Positions 8,772 to 17,753 of a stretch of DNA of 40,385 nt are shown one piece after another (the stretch's first letter is position 1; each line of letters opens with the position of its first letter). Origin of the DNA: an uncultured Lachnospiraceae bacterium (GTDB lineage: Bacteria > Bacillota > Clostridia > Lachnospirales > Lachnospiraceae); assembly GCA_947586255.1 (NCBI GenBank), contig CANPXP010000024.1, positions 1-40,385 on the forward strand, given 5' to 3'. Below the pieces are notes generated by a model. The model was not told the origin of the DNA. It searched no databases and was given only the letters and a program-made list of their open reading frames with translations. The position numbers and the translations under genes were made by a program.

Positions 8772-9596
8772 ATGACCGTGGCGGAGATGACCAGACGTAT
8801 CAATGAGCTGTATCACAAATCCAAAGAAGTGGGGCTGACCGAGGCTGAGAAGGAAGAACAGCAGCGCCTCAGGCAGGCTTACGTGGCCAATGTGCGGGCG
8901 AATCTGCGGGGACAGCTCGACAATATCTCCATTGTGGAGAAGGACGGCTCGGTCACCGATCTGGGCAAGAGCGCCGCGCGGAAACGTGCGCTGGCAAAGA
9001 GAGAGAGCATATCCGCGCAGGACAGGACGGCGTATGACGCCGCCATCGCAGAGAACGTCACAGCCATGCGCGAGTATCGCGAGGCCGGGATAATTCTCGC
9101 TTATGCAGGTTATCGCAGCGAGGTCGATACGAAGGGACTGATCGAGAGCGCTCTGCGGGACGGGAAAACTGTGTTTGCGCCCAGAGTGTCCGGGGAGGAT
9201 ATGGAGTTCTGGCGCATTGCGTCATTGGCGGATCTGCGGGAGGGATACCGGGGGATTCCGGAGCCGGAACAGACGGTCTCCTTTCCGGAATGGCTCGAAA
9301 GGGAGAGCGACGGCCGAGACGGGGGCGGCGTGATGATGTGGATGCCGGGGGCCGCCTTTGACAGAGAGAGACATCGCATCGGTTACGGCGGCGGCTTTTA
9401 TGACCGATACCTGGCGCGCTATGTCGGGGAAGACCAGGACGGCGGGAAGAATCCGGAAACGCGCGGAGAGGGAAGGCGCTTTCGGCTGTGTACGGCGGCG
9501 CTGGCCTACAGCTGCCAGGTGTCGGAGAAGATTCCCTTCGAGGCGCACGATATCCGTCCCGACAGGATTGTGACGGAGCAGGGAATAATATGCTGA
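8772..9596 (+). CDS. DUF896 (YnzC-like) domain fused to 5-formyltetrahydrofolate cyclo-ligase
   Basis: I chose ATG 8772, six bases after CGGAGGT; the open frame also extends to a GTG at 8733 overlapping the proB stop. Residues about 3-60 match the small DUF896/YnzC family (INELYHKSKEVGLTEAEKEE, then QQRLRQAYVANVRANLRGQL). From about residue 66 the protein becomes a 5-formyl-THF cyclo-ligase: ARKRALAKRESIS, YAGYRSEVDT for folate binding, and the ATP/Mg loop IGYGGGFYDRYL at 203-214. This enzyme converts 5-formyl-THF to 5,10-methenyl-THF using ATP. The two parts are in one continuous frame of 274 residues, whereas they are usually separate genes. The gene sits inside the proB-proA pair with short spacing, so it is probably co-transcribed. 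Confidence 0.9.
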   Translation: MTVAEMTRRINELYHKSKEVGLTEAEKEEQQRLRQAYVANVRANLRGQLDNISIVEKDGSVTDLGKSAARKRALAKRESISAQDRTAYDAAIAENVTAMREYREAGIILAYAGYRSEVDTKGLIESALRDGKTVFAPRVSGEDMEFWRIASLADLREGYRGIPEPEQTVSFPEWLERESDGRDGGGVMMWMPGAAFDRERHRIGYGGGFYDRYLARYVGEDQDGGKNPETRGEGRRFRLCTAALAYSCQVSEKIPFEAHDIRPDRIVTEQGIIC

Positions 9597-9603
9597 GGCG
9601 GAA

Positions 9604-10866
9604 ATGGAGAGCGGAATGATGGAATATCTGGAACAGTTAGGGGAAAAGGCGGTCGCGGCGAAATACGCGCTGCAGAGACTGACCACAGAGGACAAAAACA
9701 GAGGTTTGGAAGCGGCGGCGGCTGCGCTTGTGCGGCAGACGGAGCGCATTCTTGCGGCCAACGGACAGGATTATCAGACCGCCCAGGCAGGCGGCATGTC
9801 GGAGGCGATGCTGGACCGCCTGAAGCTGACGCCGGAGAGAATCGGGGCGATGGCGGAGGGACTCAGACAGATCGCGGCCCTTCCCGATCCCGTCGGCGAG
9901 GTGATGGAGCGCTTCGACAGGCCCAACGGACTGCACATTGATAAGGTCAGGGTGCCCATGGGCGTGATCGGCATTATTTATGAGGCGCGCCCCAATGTGA
10001 CGGCGGACGCTTTCGGACTGTGCTTCAAGGCGGGCAGCGCGGTCATCCTGAAGGGCGGCAGTGACGCGGCTCGTTCCAACGGGGCCATCACGCAGATCAT
10101 TCGTGAGGCGCTGTCCGGCGCCGGCATCACGCCGGACGCGGTGCAGCTGATTGAGGACAACGACAGGGCGGTGACCACCGCCTTCATGAAGCTGAAACAG
10201 TATGTGGATCTTCTGATTCCGCGGGGCGGGGCAGGGCTGATCCGCGCGGTGGTGGAGAACAGCACCATCCCCGTGATTGAGACGGGGACGGGCAACTGTC
10301 ATATCTATGTGGATGAGGACGCGGACCTGGACAGGGCGATCCCCATTATCCTCAACGCCAAGACGCAGCGCATCGGCGTGTGCAATGCCTGCGAGTCCCT
10401 GCTGGTCCATGAGAAAATTGCGGAGCGTTTCCTGCCGGCGCTCGGCGAGGCGCTGCAGAAAAAGCACGTACAGGTGCGCGGCGACGAGACGGTGCGGCGG
10501 CTGATTCCCGACGCCGTGGCGGCTTCCGAGGAGGACTACGGGACAGAGTATCTGGACTATATTGTATCCATGAAGACGGTGGGTTCCGTGGAGGAGGCGG
10601 TGGAGCATATCAACCGCTATAACACCAGGCATTCCGACGCCATACTCACAGAGAACAAGGAGCACGCTGAACAGTTCCTGCAGGGAGTGGACGCGGCCTG
10701 CGTCTATGTCAACGCCTCCACGCGCTTCACGGACGGCTTTGAGTTCGGCTTCGGCGCGGAGATCGGCATCAGCACGCAGAAGCTGCACGCCAGGGGGCCG
10801 ATGGGCCTGAGGGAGCTGACCACTTACAAATATCTGATCCGCGGAGACGGGCAGATCCGCGCATAG
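9604..10866 (+). CDS. proA: Glutamate-5-semialdehyde dehydrogenase (gamma-glutamyl phosphate reductase)
   Basis: ProA reduces glutamyl 5-phosphate with NADPH to glutamate semialdehyde, the second step of proline synthesis. The 420-residue length is normal. Diagnostic segments include GVIGIIYEARPNVTADAFGL, LIPRGGAGLIRAVVENS, the catalytic cysteine region RIGVCNACESLLVH (Cys260) and FGFGAEIGISTQKLHARGPM. The start lies seven bases after the preceding stop; ATGs at 9616 and 9619 are alternative starts that would shorten it by four or five residues. No terminator separates it from the promoter of the arsR-type gene at 10888. Confidence 0.96.
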   Translation: MESGMMEYLEQLGEKAVAAKYALQRLTTEDKNRGLEAAAAALVRQTERILAANGQDYQTAQAGGMSEAMLDRLKLTPERIGAMAEGLRQIAALPDPVGEVMERFDRPNGLHIDKVRVPMGVIGIIYEARPNVTADAFGLCFKAGSAVILKGGSDAARSNGAITQIIREALSGAGITPDAVQLIEDNDRAVTTAFMKLKQYVDLLIPRGGAGLIRAVVENSTIPVIETGTGNCHIYVDEDADLDRAIPIILNAKTQRIGVCNACESLLVHEKIAERFLPALGEALQKKHVQVRGDETVRRLIPDAVAASEEDYGTEYLDYIVSMKTVGSVEEAVEHINRYNTRHSDAILTENKEHAEQFLQGVDAACVYVNASTRFTDGFEFGFGAEIGISTQKLHARGPMGLRELTTYKYLIRGDGQIRA

Positions 10867-10887
10867 AAGTTAATTTTCCGAAAAAGG

Positions 10888-10916
10888 TTGACATATCCCG
10901 CAAAATGAAATATTAT
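10888..10916 (+). promoter_or_regulatory. Predicted promoter of the metal-regulator operon
   Basis: A perfect TTGACA (10888-10893) and TATTAT (10911-10916) are 17 bases apart. The -10 adjoins the operator-like palindrome at 10915-10941, so a bound repressor would block transcription start. Confidence 0.75.
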
Positions 10917-10941
10917 ACATATGAACAAGTAAACATATGTA
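10915..10941 (+). promoter_or_regulatory. ArsR/SmtB-type operator (imperfect palindrome)
   Basis: ACATATG at 10917-10923 and CATATGT at 10934-10940 are mirror arms around the core AACAAGTAAA. The half-site ATATGAACAA is the recognisable motif of SmtB/CzrA/CadC-class operators. Its position over the -10 and transcription start fits autorepression of the gene that starts at 10960. Confidence 0.7.
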
Positions 10942-10959
10942 AGCGAAAGGGAAGGCAGT

Positions 10960-11334
10960 ATGGCAAAGGAGCGCGAAGACAGAGAAGAGCATATGCGAAA
11001 GGAAGCGGAAGCGGCGCGGGAGGATATTGTGGAGCAGGTGTCCAGACAGCAGCCCGACGACGAGATCCTGTATGATCTCGCGGAGCTTTTTAAGGTGTTC
11101 GGAGATTCCACGAGGATCAAGATTCTGTATTCCATGTTCGAGAACGAGCTGTGTGTGAACGATATCGCGAATCTGCTGCATTTAAGCCAGTCCTCCGTGA
11201 GCCATCAGCTGCGTATCCTGAAGACCTCCAAGCTGGTGAAATTCAGGCGGGAGGGCAAATCCGTCTACTATTCGCTGGACGACGAACATGTCAGAGCGAT
11301 CATAAGCATGGGCATGGAACACGTGGAGGAATAG
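10960..11334 (+). CDS. ArsR/SmtB-family metal-responsive repressor
   Basis: The 124-residue protein has the winged-helix core LFKVFGDSTRIKILYSMF, recognition helix LSQSSVSHQLRILK and wing VKFRREGKSVYYSL. It retains ELCVND (Cys65) where metal sensors of the CadC/ArsR branch carry a thiolate motif. At the C-terminal helix I read Asp108-x-His110, ten residues, His121-x-x-Glu124. This is the exact spacing of the alpha-5 zinc site of SmtB and CzrA (Asp, His, His, Glu). Zinc or cobalt sensing is therefore likely: metal binding would release the operator upstream. A charged 30-residue N-terminal extension precedes the core. It is followed 46 bases later by a small metal-binding protein gene. Confidence 0.92.
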   Translation: MAKEREDREEHMRKEAEAAREDIVEQVSRQQPDDEILYDLAELFKVFGDSTRIKILYSMFENELCVNDIANLLHLSQSSVSHQLRILKTSKLVKFRREGKSVYYSLDDEHVRAIISMGMEHVEE

Positions 11335-11380
11335 GCGCGCATATGGGAATGCGGGAAATGGAAAAACGGAGGGAAGAGAT

Positions 11381-11599
11381 ATGACGAAAACGTATAAGAT
11401 CGAAGTGGACTGTGCCAACTGCGCCGAGAAGATGCAGGAGGCGGCAGGAAAGACAGAGGGCGTGGTCAGTGCGGTGGTGAGCTTTATGACCCAGAAGATG
11501 AAGGTGGATTTCGCCGAGGGCGTCGATGAGAAGGCGGTCATGAAGCAGGTGCTGAAGGCCTGCCGCAAGGTGGAGCCCGACTGCGAAATCGAGCTGTAG
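11381..11599 (+). CDS. Small heavy-metal-associated (HMA) domain protein
   Basis: The 72-residue protein is a single HMA fold with the metal motif DCANCAEK (Cys11 and Cys14), close to CopZ and to the N-terminal domains of metal-exporting P-type ATPases. The aspartate before the first cysteine and the C-terminal EPDCEIEL resemble the N-terminal domains of ZntA/CadA-type ATPases more than a typical copper chaperone. A GGAGGGAAGAG ribosome site precedes the ATG. It follows the ArsR-type gene and probably shares its promoter. In related clostridia such a pair usually precedes a P-type ATPase gene; none is present here, and the next gene is a sensor kinase with its own promoter. Role may be zinc or cadmium buffering. 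Confidence 0.87.
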   Translation: MTKTYKIEVDCANCAEKMQEAAGKTEGVVSAVVSFMTQKMKVDFAEGVDEKAVMKQVLKACRKVEPDCEIEL

Positions 11600-11634
11600 A
11601 ACGCTCGGAATGACTGATAAATCCGGTCTGACTG

Positions 11635-11663
11635 TTGCAACATCAAATTCCACATGGTAAAAT
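11635..11663 (+). promoter_or_regulatory. Predicted promoter of the sensor-kinase/metH/ilv gene run
   Basis: TTGCAA (11635-11640) and TAAAAT (11658-11663) are 17 bases apart, about 48 bases before the kinase start. It is the only clear promoter I see ahead of the contiguous genes that run to 19874. Confidence 0.6.
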
Positions 11664-11710
11664 AGAAAAATATCGGGATAAAACAGCGTGGATACAGTGC
11701 GGGAGGATTT

Positions 11711-14659
11711 ATGAAGACTTCGGGCAAAAAGGAAAATAAAGCCATTGTTTGGGAGATCGTCTTTATATGCGCACTGCTGGCATTTATATCTTTCTCCTTT
11801 TTTACTTTCGCAAGGGATAACAGCAGGCGTGTGCAGGAGCAGAACGACAGCTTTATCGAGTCTGCCACGATGCAGTCCGCGGCGCGCATGAACGATCTGC
11901 TCTCCCTTGCGGGCAACAATGTGGAAATCTTGGCACATCTGTACGGTTCCATCATGACCGAGCCGGTCGTGGACGCGGCGATGCTTAAGGATATGACGGA
12001 CCGGTCTTTCTTCGACTATGTAGAATTCATCTCGCCCGACGGAATGGATCTGGCTGCGGACGGCAGGCAGGCGGATCTGGCGGATCGGGCTTATTTTCAG
12101 GACGGTATGCGGGGCAACAGCGGCAGAAGCGTTGTCTACAATTCCAGAATCACCAATGAGACGCTGCTGATTTTTTATACGCCCTTCTATTATGACGGCG
12201 AGATTATCGGCGTCCTGAGCGGTATTCTGCGAGAGGAGACGATACCGGCGCATTTGGCGGATGTGGACTATTTCGGTATGCAGGGCAGCGCCTATCTTCT
12301 GGAGGCGAACGGGAATGTAGTCAGCTATGTGGGCAGCGGCGAGAAGCCTGCGAATCTGCTGGAGCAGCTTAAGAGCAACGGCAAGCTCTCCGGAGAAGAG
12401 TGGGGCAGACTGGAGAACGCCCTCGCCACGGGCACATCGGCCAGATTTAACTATATCGGCGGAAGCGGCGCGGGCAGCGCTTATGTCACGGCGCTGGAGG
12501 GCGGAGATCTCTTCCTGGTGCAGAGCCTGCCTTCGCGGCTCAACAAGGGCATGACGCAGAGCGCCAATTCCGCCGGGATTCGTCTGGAAATCAAGCTGTT
12601 CATAGCTTTTCTTCTGTATATCGGATATCTCCTGGTCAAGAACTGGCTGCAGAGAAGACAGCTGCTTACCGAAAAGCAGGAGATTTCCCGCGTGGCGGAC
12701 GCCGTGCCGCATCTGTTCACGCGGTTTGCGCTGGTAGATCTGGAGAACGACACGTACGAATACCTGGAGGGCAAGAAGGGCGACGCGCCGGAGAAGGGAA
12801 AATACACGGAGCTGATCGAACATCTCCAGCCCAAGTATATCGCGGAGGACGACAGCGGCCGGACGATGGCCGACATTATCACCGCGGAACAGATACAGAA
12901 GCGGCTGACCGTGGATACGCCGTTTCTGCAGTATGAATATCAGATCGATATGGACGGCCATAGGTGGGAGAACATGTCCGTCATGTGCCTGGGACGCGAG
13001 GAGGACAGGGCGGTCAAGGTCCTGTTTGCCATTCAGGATGTGACGGCGATCAAGGAGCGGGAAATCGAGATCCGCATGGCGCTCAGGAGCGCGTCGGAGG
13101 CCGCGGAGGCCGCCAACCGCGCCAAGTCGGACTTCCTGGCGAGAATGTCTCACGATATCCGCACGCCCATGAACGCCATCATGGGCATGACCGCCGTGGC
13201 GGCGATGCATATGGACGATCAGGAGAGACTTGCGGACTGTCTGGGTAAAATCACAATCTCCAGCAGGCATCTGCTGGCGCTGATTAACGACGTGCTGGAT
13301 ATGTCCAAGATCGAGAGCGGCAAAGTCACCCTGAGCGAGGAGCCGTTTACGATGTCCGATCTGGTGGAGAGCGTTGCCACGATCATCAAGGCGCAGGTGA
13401 ACGACAAGCACCAGCAGCTGCGGGTGCACATCTCGGATATCGTCCATGAGGACGTCATCGGCGACACGCTTCGCCTGCGGCAGATTTTCGTCAATATTCT
13501 CGGCAACGCCGTGAAGTTCACGCCGGAGGGCGGGATTATCACCTTCAACATCAGAGAGCGGAAAAGCCGTATCCACGGCATGGGCTGTTATGAGTTTGTC
13601 TGCGAGGACACCGGAATCGGCATGAAGCCGGACTTCATAAAGACGATTTTTGATCCCTTTACGAGAGCGCAGGACTCGGTCAGCAGCAAGATTGAGGGGA
13701 CCGGGCTCGGCATGTCCATCACCCGCAATATTGTCCGCATGATGGAGGGCGATATCCAGGTGGAGAGTGTGCCGGGGCAGGGTTCCAAGTTTACCGTTCA
13801 GGTCCATCTGAAGCTGCAGGCCGTGGCCGCGGATGATGTGAAGGAGCTGGAGAATCTGCGGGTTCTGGTGGCGGACGACGACCAGAACTCCTGCATCAGC
13901 ACCTGCGATATTCTGGAGAGCATCGGCATGGAGGCGGAATGGGTGCTGAGCGGAGACGGGGCGATCGAGAAGACCGTGGCGGCCCATGAGGCTAAGGAGG
14001 ATTACGCGGCAGTCATTCTGGACTGGAAGATGCCGCCGGGAAGAGACGGCGTTGACACGGCCCGCGAGATCCGCAGGCTTATCGGCGATGAAATCCCGAT
14101 TATCATTCTGTCGGCCTACGACTGGACGGAGATCGAGACGGAGGCGCGCGAGGCGGGGATTCAGGCGTTTATTGAGAAGCCGCTGTTCCGTTCCAGACTG
14201 ATCTACGCGCTCAAATCCGTTCTGGGTCAGGGTGAGCAGCAAAAGCCTGGTTACGGGGAACTGGAGAAGCAGAGCCATGAAGGGAAGCGGATTCTTCTGG
14301 TGGAGGACAACGAACTCAACCGTGAGATCGCAGGGGAATTGCTCTCTTACATCGGCGTTACAGTAGAGCAGGCGGCGGACGGACAGGAGGCCGTTGATAT
14401 GGTGACGGCGCATGAGCCGTATTACTACGATTTGATTTTTATGGATATACAGATGCCTGTCCTGAACGGGTATGAGGCGGCGAGACAGATACGGGCGATG
14501 CAGCGCGAGGATGCGGCGTCCGTCCCGATTGTCGCGATGACGGCGAACGCCTTTGCGGACGATATACGGGATGCGCATGAGGCCGGTATGAACGATCACA
14601 TAGCGAAGCCCGTGGAGGTAGAGAAGCTGCAGGAAGCCCTGAATAAATGGTTGGCATGA
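11711..14659 (+). CDS. Hybrid sensor histidine kinase with extracellular Cache-like domain and two receiver domains
   Basis: The 982-residue membrane protein begins with a transmembrane segment (about 13-35). An extracellular region of about 260 residues resembles a double-Cache/PDC sensor (DRAYFQDGMRGNSG, IIGVLSGIL). A second membrane segment follows at about 295-313. The cytoplasm holds a PAS-like region, a HisKA helix FLARMSHDIRTPMNAIMG (phospho-His481), an ATPase domain (NILGNAVKFTPEGG, DTGIGM, GTGLGMSI), and two receivers with Asp771 (ILDWKMPPG) and Asp912 (FMDIQMP). No DNA-binding or other output domain is present, so the signal must pass to another protein or end in protein contacts. 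It is followed closely by a lipoprotein gene and metH. Confidence 0.93.
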   Translation: MKTSGKKENKAIVWEIVFICALLAFISFSFFTFARDNSRRVQEQNDSFIESATMQSAARMNDLLSLAGNNVEILAHLYGSIMTEPVVDAAMLKDMTDRSFFDYVEFISPDGMDLAADGRQADLADRAYFQDGMRGNSGRSVVYNSRITNETLLIFYTPFYYDGEIIGVLSGILREETIPAHLADVDYFGMQGSAYLLEANGNVVSYVGSGEKPANLLEQLKSNGKLSGEEWGRLENALATGTSARFNYIGGSGAGSAYVTALEGGDLFLVQSLPSRLNKGMTQSANSAGIRLEIKLFIAFLLYIGYLLVKNWLQRRQLLTEKQEISRVADAVPHLFTRFALVDLENDTYEYLEGKKGDAPEKGKYTELIEHLQPKYIAEDDSGRTMADIITAEQIQKRLTVDTPFLQYEYQIDMDGHRWENMSVMCLGREEDRAVKVLFAIQDVTAIKEREIEIRMALRSASEAAEAANRAKSDFLARMSHDIRTPMNAIMGMTAVAAMHMDDQERLADCLGKITISSRHLLALINDVLDMSKIESGKVTLSEEPFTMSDLVESVATIIKAQVNDKHQQLRVHISDIVHEDVIGDTLRLRQIFVNILGNAVKFTPEGGIITFNIRERKSRIHGMGCYEFVCEDTGIGMKPDFIKTIFDPFTRAQDSVSSKIEGTGLGMSITRNIVRMMEGDIQVESVPGQGSKFTVQVHLKLQAVAADDVKELENLRVLVADDDQNSCISTCDILESIGMEAEWVLSGDGAIEKTVAAHEAKEDYAAVILDWKMPPGRDGVDTAREIRRLIGDEIPIIILSAYDWTEIETEAREAGIQAFIEKPLFRSRLIYALKSVLGQGEQQKPGYGELEKQSHEGKRILLVEDNELNREIAGELLSYIGVTVEQAADGQEAVDMVTAHEPYYYDLIFMDIQMPVLNGYEAARQIRAMQREDAASVPIVAMTANAFADDIRDAHEAGMNDHIAKPVEVEKLQEALNKWLA

Positions 14660-14700
14660 CCGGCGTCCGCGTCCGGTTGGAGATACAGGAGGGAATTGTT

Positions 14701-15270
14701 TTGAAGAGGATAAAAAAATTGGCAATGCTGTGCATGTGCATATGCGGCTGCCTGCTGCTTGGCGCCTGCGGGGAGGACGAGGCGCTGAACGCGTATCAGG
14801 AGGATATGAATACCTTTTTTGCGCAGGTTGCGAACTGTAATGACGGCATGAACGCGATCGACCCCGCGGCGGAGGACGCCACGGAGCAGCTGCTCGGTTA
14901 TCTGGATCAGCTGCAGGAGGAAATCGCGTGGATGGCGGAACTGGAGACGCCGGATCAGTTCTCGGCGGCGGACAGTCTGGCGGATGAGGCGGATGAGAAT
15001 ATGCGGCAGGCGGTGGAACTGTATCACAGAGCCTACGAGTCGGAGACCTTCGACGAGGCGGCCGCGGAGGCGGCGCGGGAGTATTACGACAGAGCCAATC
15101 TCCGCATTCAATATATTATTATGATTCTGCATGGGGAGATCCCGGAAGGAGACGGAATCACCTATACAGAGGAAAACGAAATCCTCGGCGGCGGTTATCT
15201 GAATCAGACGGAAGACGGCGAAGAGCCCGCGGAGGAGGACGAGGACGGCGGTCAGGAGAGCGAGCAGTAA
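14701..15270 (+). CDS. Small acidic lipoprotein, function unknown
   Basis: I place the start at TTG 14701 because an AGGAGGG lies seven bases upstream and the resulting N-terminus (MKRIKKLAMLCMCICGCLLL) is a proper lipoprotein signal with lipobox LGAC and lipid-bearing Cys23. The frame stays open upstream into the kinase gene, but that part has no signal sequence. The 189-residue product is predicted mainly helical and very acidic, with a low-complexity tail rich in Glu, Asp and Gly after about residue 160. It may be a surface partner of the adjacent sensor kinase. I recognise no family. The stop is one base before the metH start. Confidence 0.75.
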   Translation: MKRIKKLAMLCMCICGCLLLGACGEDEALNAYQEDMNTFFAQVANCNDGMNAIDPAAEDATEQLLGYLDQLQEEIAWMAELETPDQFSAADSLADEADENMRQAVELYHRAYESETFDEAAAEAAREYYDRANLRIQYIIMILHGEIPEGDGITYTEENEILGGGYLNQTEDGEEPAEEDEDGGQESEQ

Positions 15271-15271
15271 G

Positions 15272-17740
15272 ATGAACAGGCAGGAATTTCGAACACTGAT
15301 CAAGGATCACCCTGTTTTTCTGGACGGCGCTACGGGTTCCAATCTCCAGAGGGAGGGTATGCCCGCGGGCGTGTGCCCGGAAAAGTGGATATTAGAGCAC
15401 GGCGAGGTTTTGAAGGCGCTTCAGCGGTCTTTCGTGGAGGCGGGCAGCAGCATCGTCTACGCGCCCACGTTTACGGCCAACCGCATTAAGCTGCGGGAGT
15501 ATGGTCTGGATGGGGAGATACAGAGAATCAACCGGGAACTTGTGGCGCTGTCTGTGGAGGCGGTGAGCGGCAGAGCCTATGTGGCGGGCGACATCACCAT
15601 GACGGGGGAGCAGCTTGCGCCGATCGGCCGGCTTGACTTCGAGGAGCTGGTCGATGTCTACAAGGAGCAGATCGGCTATCTCGCGGAGGCAGGCGTGGAC
15701 CTCCTCGTGGTGGAGACGATGATGAGCCTGCAGGAGACACGAGCGGCGCTGATTGCGGCGCGGGAGGTCTGCGAGCTCCCCGTAATGGCGACCATGACGT
15801 TTGAGAAGGACGGCAGGACGCTGTACGGAACGGACGCGGTCACCGCGGCGGTGGTGCTGGAGAGTCTCGGCGCCGACGCGGTCGGCACAAACTGTTCCGC
15901 AGGGCCGGATCAGATGACGGAGATTGTCAGGCAGATCGCCTCCGTGACTTCGGTTCCCGTGATCGCCAAGCCGAATGCCGGGCTTCCGTCCCTTGACGAA
16001 AACGGAAACACGGTCTATGATATGGGGGCGGAAGAGTTCGGCGAGTGCATGAGAGCGCTGGTGGAGGCCGGGGCGTCCATTGTGGGCGGCTGCTGCGGGA
16101 CGACGCCGGAACATATCCGCAGGGCGGTCCGGGCCGTGGGCGACATGAAGCTTCGTGTGCGCGAGACAGACGGCAGGCGTTTCCTGGCAAGCGAGCGCAG
16201 AACCGTGGCGTTTGACCTGGATGACCGGTTTATCATCGTCGGTGAGCGCATCAATCCCACCGGCAAGAAGAAGCTGCAGGAGCAGCTGCGGGAAGGCTCC
16301 ATGGAGATGGTGTCCGATTTCGCCGAGGAACAGGAAGCCTGCGGCGCGGAAGTGCTCGACATCAATATGGGCATGAGCGGCATCGACGAGAAGGAGATGA
16401 TGCTTCGCGCCATCGAGACCGTGAGCGGCGTGACGAATCTGCCGCTGTCGCTGGATTCCAGTCATGTGGACGTGCTGGAGGCAGCGCTTCGCAGATATCC
16501 GGGGCGGGCGCTGATCAACTCCATCTCTTATGAAAAGGTAAAATTTGACAATCTGCTTCCGCTGGCGAAGAAGTACGGGGCCATGTTCGTGCTGCTTCCT
16601 CTCTCGGACGAGGGACTTCCGGGGAGCCTGGAAGAAAAGATCGAGATCATCGATAAGATTGTGGAGCGCGCGCTGGAGCTGGGGATGCGCAGAGAAGATA
16701 TCGTGGTGGACGGTCTGGTGACCACCGTGGGCGCCAACAAGGGCGCCGCGCTGGAAACGCTGGAGACCATCCGCTACTGCCGGGCGAACGGCCTTGCGAC
16801 CATCTGCGGGCTGTCCAACATTTCCTTCGGTCTGCCGGAGAGGAGCTTTGTCAATACCGCTTTTCTGACGATGGCGATTCAGGCGGGGTTGTCCATGGCC
16901 ATCGCCAATCCCTCCCAGGAGCTTCTGGTGAGCTGTGCCTTCGCGGCGGATCTTCTGCTGAACAAGGACGGCGCTGATATCAGATATATCAGGCTGGCGG
17001 ATGCCCTGAAAACGGAGCGTGAGGCGGACGGCAAGTCTGCGCAGGCGGCGTCCGGGATTCATCTGAACAGGGCGCAGAAGCAGGAGGAGGCGCCGGCGTC
17101 CGTCACGGACAGGCTCTACGCGGATGTGCTCAAAGGCAATGGCGGCGCCATCGTGGAGGATACGAAGCGGGCGTTAGAGGAAGGGCACGAGGCGAGAGCC
17201 CTCCTGGACGATGTGCTGCTTCGGGCCATCAACGAGGTGGGCGAGCTCTTCGATCAGGGGAAATATTTCCTGCCGCAGCTGATTGCCAGCGCGGAGGCGA
17301 TGAAAGCCTCCATAGAGTATCTGGAGCCAATGCTGATGACAGGACAGACCGGGCGTAAGATGCCCACGGTGGTGATTGCCACGGTGGAGGGCGATATTCA
17401 CGATATCGGCAAGAATCTGGTGGCGCTCATGCTTAAGAATTACGGGTTTCAGGTGATCGACCTCGGCAAGGACGTGCCGAAGGAGAAGATCATAGAGGCG
17501 GCCAGAGAACATCACGCGCAGGTCATCGCGCTGTCGGCCCTCATGACGACCACGATGCAGCAGATGCGGCATGTGATCGAGTACGCGCGCGAGGAGAAGG
17601 TGGACGCCAAGATCATTGTGGGCGGCGCGGTGATTACGCAGGAGTATGCGGATGAGATCGGCGCGGACGGTTACTCCAAGGACGCCGCGGACGCCGTGAA
17701 GCTGACGAAGAGAATTTTGCACATAGATCAGGAAGCGTAA
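15272..17740 (+). CDS. metH: Cobalamin-dependent methionine synthase, short form lacking the reactivation domain
   Basis: The enzyme transfers the methyl group of 5-methyl-THF through cobalamin to homocysteine. Three modules are visible in 822 residues. The homocysteine domain (1-290) has zinc ligands Cys208 (GTNCSAG) and Cys274-Cys275 (GGCCGTTPEHI). The pterin domain (about 315-580) has FIIVGERINPTGKKK and DINMGMSG. The cobalamin unit (about 610-820) has a helical cap and the His ligand in GDIHDIGKN (His710). The C-terminal SAM-dependent activation domain of E. coli-type MetH is absent, as in many anaerobes, so reactivation would need another protein. The gene is one base after the lipoprotein gene and 13 before ilvB. 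No cobalamin riboswitch fits in these gaps. Confidence 0.92.
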   Translation: MNRQEFRTLIKDHPVFLDGATGSNLQREGMPAGVCPEKWILEHGEVLKALQRSFVEAGSSIVYAPTFTANRIKLREYGLDGEIQRINRELVALSVEAVSGRAYVAGDITMTGEQLAPIGRLDFEELVDVYKEQIGYLAEAGVDLLVVETMMSLQETRAALIAAREVCELPVMATMTFEKDGRTLYGTDAVTAAVVLESLGADAVGTNCSAGPDQMTEIVRQIASVTSVPVIAKPNAGLPSLDENGNTVYDMGAEEFGECMRALVEAGASIVGGCCGTTPEHIRRAVRAVGDMKLRVRETDGRRFLASERRTVAFDLDDRFIIVGERINPTGKKKLQEQLREGSMEMVSDFAEEQEACGAEVLDINMGMSGIDEKEMMLRAIETVSGVTNLPLSLDSSHVDVLEAALRRYPGRALINSISYEKVKFDNLLPLAKKYGAMFVLLPLSDEGLPGSLEEKIEIIDKIVERALELGMRREDIVVDGLVTTVGANKGAALETLETIRYCRANGLATICGLSNISFGLPERSFVNTAFLTMAIQAGLSMAIANPSQELLVSCAFAADLLLNKDGADIRYIRLADALKTEREADGKSAQAASGIHLNRAQKQEEAPASVTDRLYADVLKGNGGAIVEDTKRALEEGHEARALLDDVLLRAINEVGELFDQGKYFLPQLIASAEAMKASIEYLEPMLMTGQTGRKMPTVVIATVEGDIHDIGKNLVALMLKNYGFQVIDLGKDVPKEKIIEAAREHHAQVIALSALMTTTMQQMRHVIEYAREEKVDAKIIVGGAVITQEYADEIGADGYSKDAADAVKLTKRILHIDQEA

Positions 17741-17753
17741 GGAGAGTGTGGAT

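Noticed and set aside
11381-14659. A metal-export P-type ATPase expected after the HMA gene
   Set aside because: No DKTGT phosphorylation motif or ATPase domain is present; the next gene is plainly a histidine kinase.
11300-14725. A 1141-codon open frame on the minus strand
   Set aside because: It is the antisense of the hybrid sensor kinase. The translation is rich in His, Arg and Leu with no recognisable domain, as expected for a shadow of a GC-rich gene.
14660-15271. Cobalamin or SAM riboswitch ahead of metH
   Set aside because: There is one base between the lipoprotein stop and metH, and the 41 bases before the lipoprotein start are too few for a riboswitch.
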